Part shown: positions 62,575-64,000 of the stretch, piece after piece
How the letters are laid out: each line of letters begins with the position of its first letter
Numbering within the stretch: position 1 is the stretch's first letter
Assembly: GCA_934661195.1 (NCBI GenBank)
Contig: CAKUJD010000007.1
Location: 62,001 to 126,000 of the forward strand
Reading direction: 5' to 3'
Origin: an uncultured Muribaculaceae bacterium
Lineage (GTDB): Bacteria > Bacteroidota > Bacteroidia > Bacteroidales > Muribaculaceae
DNA: 64,000 nt
Notes under the pieces: generated by a model
Databases searched by the model: none
What the model was told of the DNA's origin: nothing
What the model saw: only the letters and a program-made list of their open reading frames with translations
Position numbers and translations under genes: made by a program

Positions 62575-64000
62575 TTAGCCGAGCTTGGCTTTCAGATACT
62601 GACCCGTGTAGCTCTCGGGGCAGGCGGCCACCTCCTCGGGGGTGCCGGTGGCCACCACGTTGCCGCCCCTGTCGCCGCCTTCGGGGCCGAGGTCAATCAC
62701 GTGGTCGGCACACTTGATCACGTCCAGGTTGTGCTCAATCACCACCAGCGTGTGGCCGTGCTGCACCAGGCGGTCGAGCGAGCGCATCAGTGTGTTGATG
62801 TCGTGCATGTGCAGGCCGGTGGTGGGCTCGTCGAATATGAACATGGTGTGCTGCTTGCGGTCACCGCTCAGAAAGCTGGCCAGTTTCACACGCTGGTTCT
62901 CGCCGCCGCTCAGCGTCGACGACGACTGGCCCAGCTTTATGTAGTCCAGACCAACGTCTTGCAGCGGTTTCAGGCGGTTCACAATCTTTTTCTCGTTGAA
63001 TGTGTTGCTGGCCGAGAAAAACTCTATGGCCTGGTTCACAGTCATGTCGAGCACATCGTATATGTTCTTGCCGCGGTATGTCACCTCGAGCGCGCTCTTG
63101 CTGAAGCGCTTGCCGTGGCAGGCGTCGCAGGTGAGGGTGATGTCGGCCATAAACTGCATCTCAATGGTTATTTTGCCCTCGCCTTTACACTCCTCGCAGC
63201 GCCCGCCTGGCGCGTTAAACGAGAAGTAGCCGGCCTTGTAGCCCATTTGCTTCGACAGTTGCTGCTCGGCAAACAGCTTTCTGATTTCGTCAAACGCCTT
63301 GATGTAGGTGGCCGGATTGCTGCGCGACGACTTGCCTATGGGGTTCTGGTCCACAAACTCAACGCCCGACAGCTGCTGCAGGTCGCCCTCCAGCGAGGCG
63401 TAGGTGCCGGGCGTGTCGCAACTGTCGCCAAAGTGTCGCGCCAGTGCGCGGTAGAGTATGCCCGTCACCAGTGTCGACTTGCCCGAGCCGCTGACGCCGG
63501 TCACAGCAGTCATCACCCCAAGCGGGAATTTCACGTCCACGCCCTTCAAGTTGTTTTCGGCCGCGCCCTTCACCTCAATGTAGCTGCTGCTTTTGCGCCT
63601 CGACGTTGGCACCGGAATTTTCAGCTCGCCCGTCAAGTATTTCAGCGTGTAGCTTTGCGTGGCGTGGCTAAGGGCATTCACCTTGCCCTGATACACCACC
63701 TGGCCGCCAAGCCGTCCGGCCTCGGGGCCAATGTCAATCAGGTAGTCGGCGGCGCGAATGATGTCCTCGTCGTGCTCCACCACCACCACGGTGTTGCCCA
63801 GCTGCTGCAGCATGCGCAGCACCTTTATCAGGCGGTCGGTGTCGCGTGAGTGCAGACCTATGCTCGGCTCGTCGAGTATGTAGATCGACCCCACCAGCGA
63901 GCTGCCCAGCGACGTGGCCAGATTGATGCGCTGGCTTTCGCCGCCGCTCAGTGTCGACGACAGGCGGTCGAGCGTCAGGTAGCCCAGTCCCACTTCCACC
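62575..64000 (-). CDS. uvrA: UvrA excinuclease subunit, C-terminal half (runs off the window)
   Basis: About 475 residues are visible and the frame is open to the right edge, so this is the C-terminal half of a protein of about 940. It shows the first signature STLSGGESQRINLAT and Walker B SIYILDEPSIGL, then the second Walker A GVSGSGKSTL, a zinc finger (CEECKGEG ... CDACHGKR), a second signature SSTLSGGENQRVKLA and FIFDEPTTGLH. It recognises bulky DNA damage with UvrB in nucleotide excision repair. It ends with the usual TGQYLKAKLG. Confidence 0.98.
   Translation of the reverse strand, partial: VEVGLGYLTLDRLSSTLSGGESQRINLATSLGSSLVGSIYILDEPSIGLHSRDTDRLIKVLRMLQQLGNTVVVVEHDEDIIRAADYLIDIGPEAGRLGGQVVYQGKVNALSHATQSYTLKYLTGELKIPVPTSRRKSSSYIEVKGAAENNLKGVDVKFPLGVMTAVTGVSGSGKSTLVTGILYRALARHFGDSCDTPGTYASLEGDLQQLSGVEFVDQNPIGKSSRSNPATYIKAFDEIRKLFAEQQLSKQMGYKAGYFSFNAPGGRCEECKGEGKITIEMQFMADITLTCDACHGKRFSKSALEVTYRGKNIYDVLDMTVNQAIEFFSASNTFNEKKIVNRLKPLQDVGLDYIKLGQSSSTLSGGENQRVKLASFLSGDRKQHTMFIFDEPTTGLHMHDINTLMRSLDRLVQHGHTLVVIEHNLDVIKCADHVIDLGPEGGDRGGNVVATGTPEEVAACPESYTGQYLKAKLG

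Overview
The window reads as a chromosome segment of a Bacteroidales gut bacterium of fairly high GC content. A Muribaculaceae-like organism is my best guess, from gene content and composition only. Supporting signs are Bacteroidetes promoters (TTTG or TTG, about 20 nt, then TAnnTTTG), a C-terminal sorting-type domain on a secreted amidase, a standalone TrpB2, a class II ribonucleotide reductase with a Cys-rich tail, an EF-G2 paralog without its catalytic His, and Bacteroidetes-specific families (DUF4293, DUF4924, a DUF4836-like lipoprotein). I see no rRNA, tRNA or CRISPR array.

Left end (1-7.35 kb): the 3' part of a Z1-domain helicase-like gene, possibly the edge of a defence locus outside the window; a 212-bp element with terminal inverted repeats; a secreted amidase plus beta-propeller pair; and a membrane metallophosphoesterase. 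From 7.5 to 11.24 kb lies an AT-rich accessory patch: a tightly coupled three-gene cassette (a DUF4417 gene broken by an in-frame TGA, a small acidic protein, and a small basic His-rich protein), a complete 1447-bp IS4-like element, and beyond it the remnant of a second, paralogous cassette.

From 11.3 to 35.5 kb the content is mostly core: acetyltransferase-rpe, DedA, a uracil-DNA glycosylase-like protein, an orphan polysaccharide-export lipoprotein, TrpB2, ClpB, an ABC-F ATPase with a degenerate second domain, rpsF-rpsR-rplI, a nitroreductase facing a probably leaderless dus gene, trmN6, carAB, MarC, prfA-pyrF, pgk and hemW. carAB and pyrF contribute to pyrimidine synthesis. The hemW promoter lies inside one of two 58-bp direct repeats.

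From 36 to 50 kb: EF-G2, nrdJ, a lipoprotein and a MenC-like enzyme, then a sugar-kinase/RapZ-C fusion with a MurU-like nucleotidyltransferase (probable cell-wall sugar salvage with a built-in sensor domain), and a Crp-DUF4924-rfbD-prfC cluster. A second AT-rich patch (50.1-51.8 kb) holds a GIY-YIG nuclease and a gene split by an in-frame TAG. From 51.9 to 64 kb: a NarL-like regulator beside a metal-ligand-poor ScdA/hemerythrin-like protein, a folate enzyme, an S41 protease, a dCMP deaminase-like enzyme, an M3 peptidase, a TPR protein, DUF4293, an NhaD antiporter and the 3' part of uvrA, which runs off the right edge.
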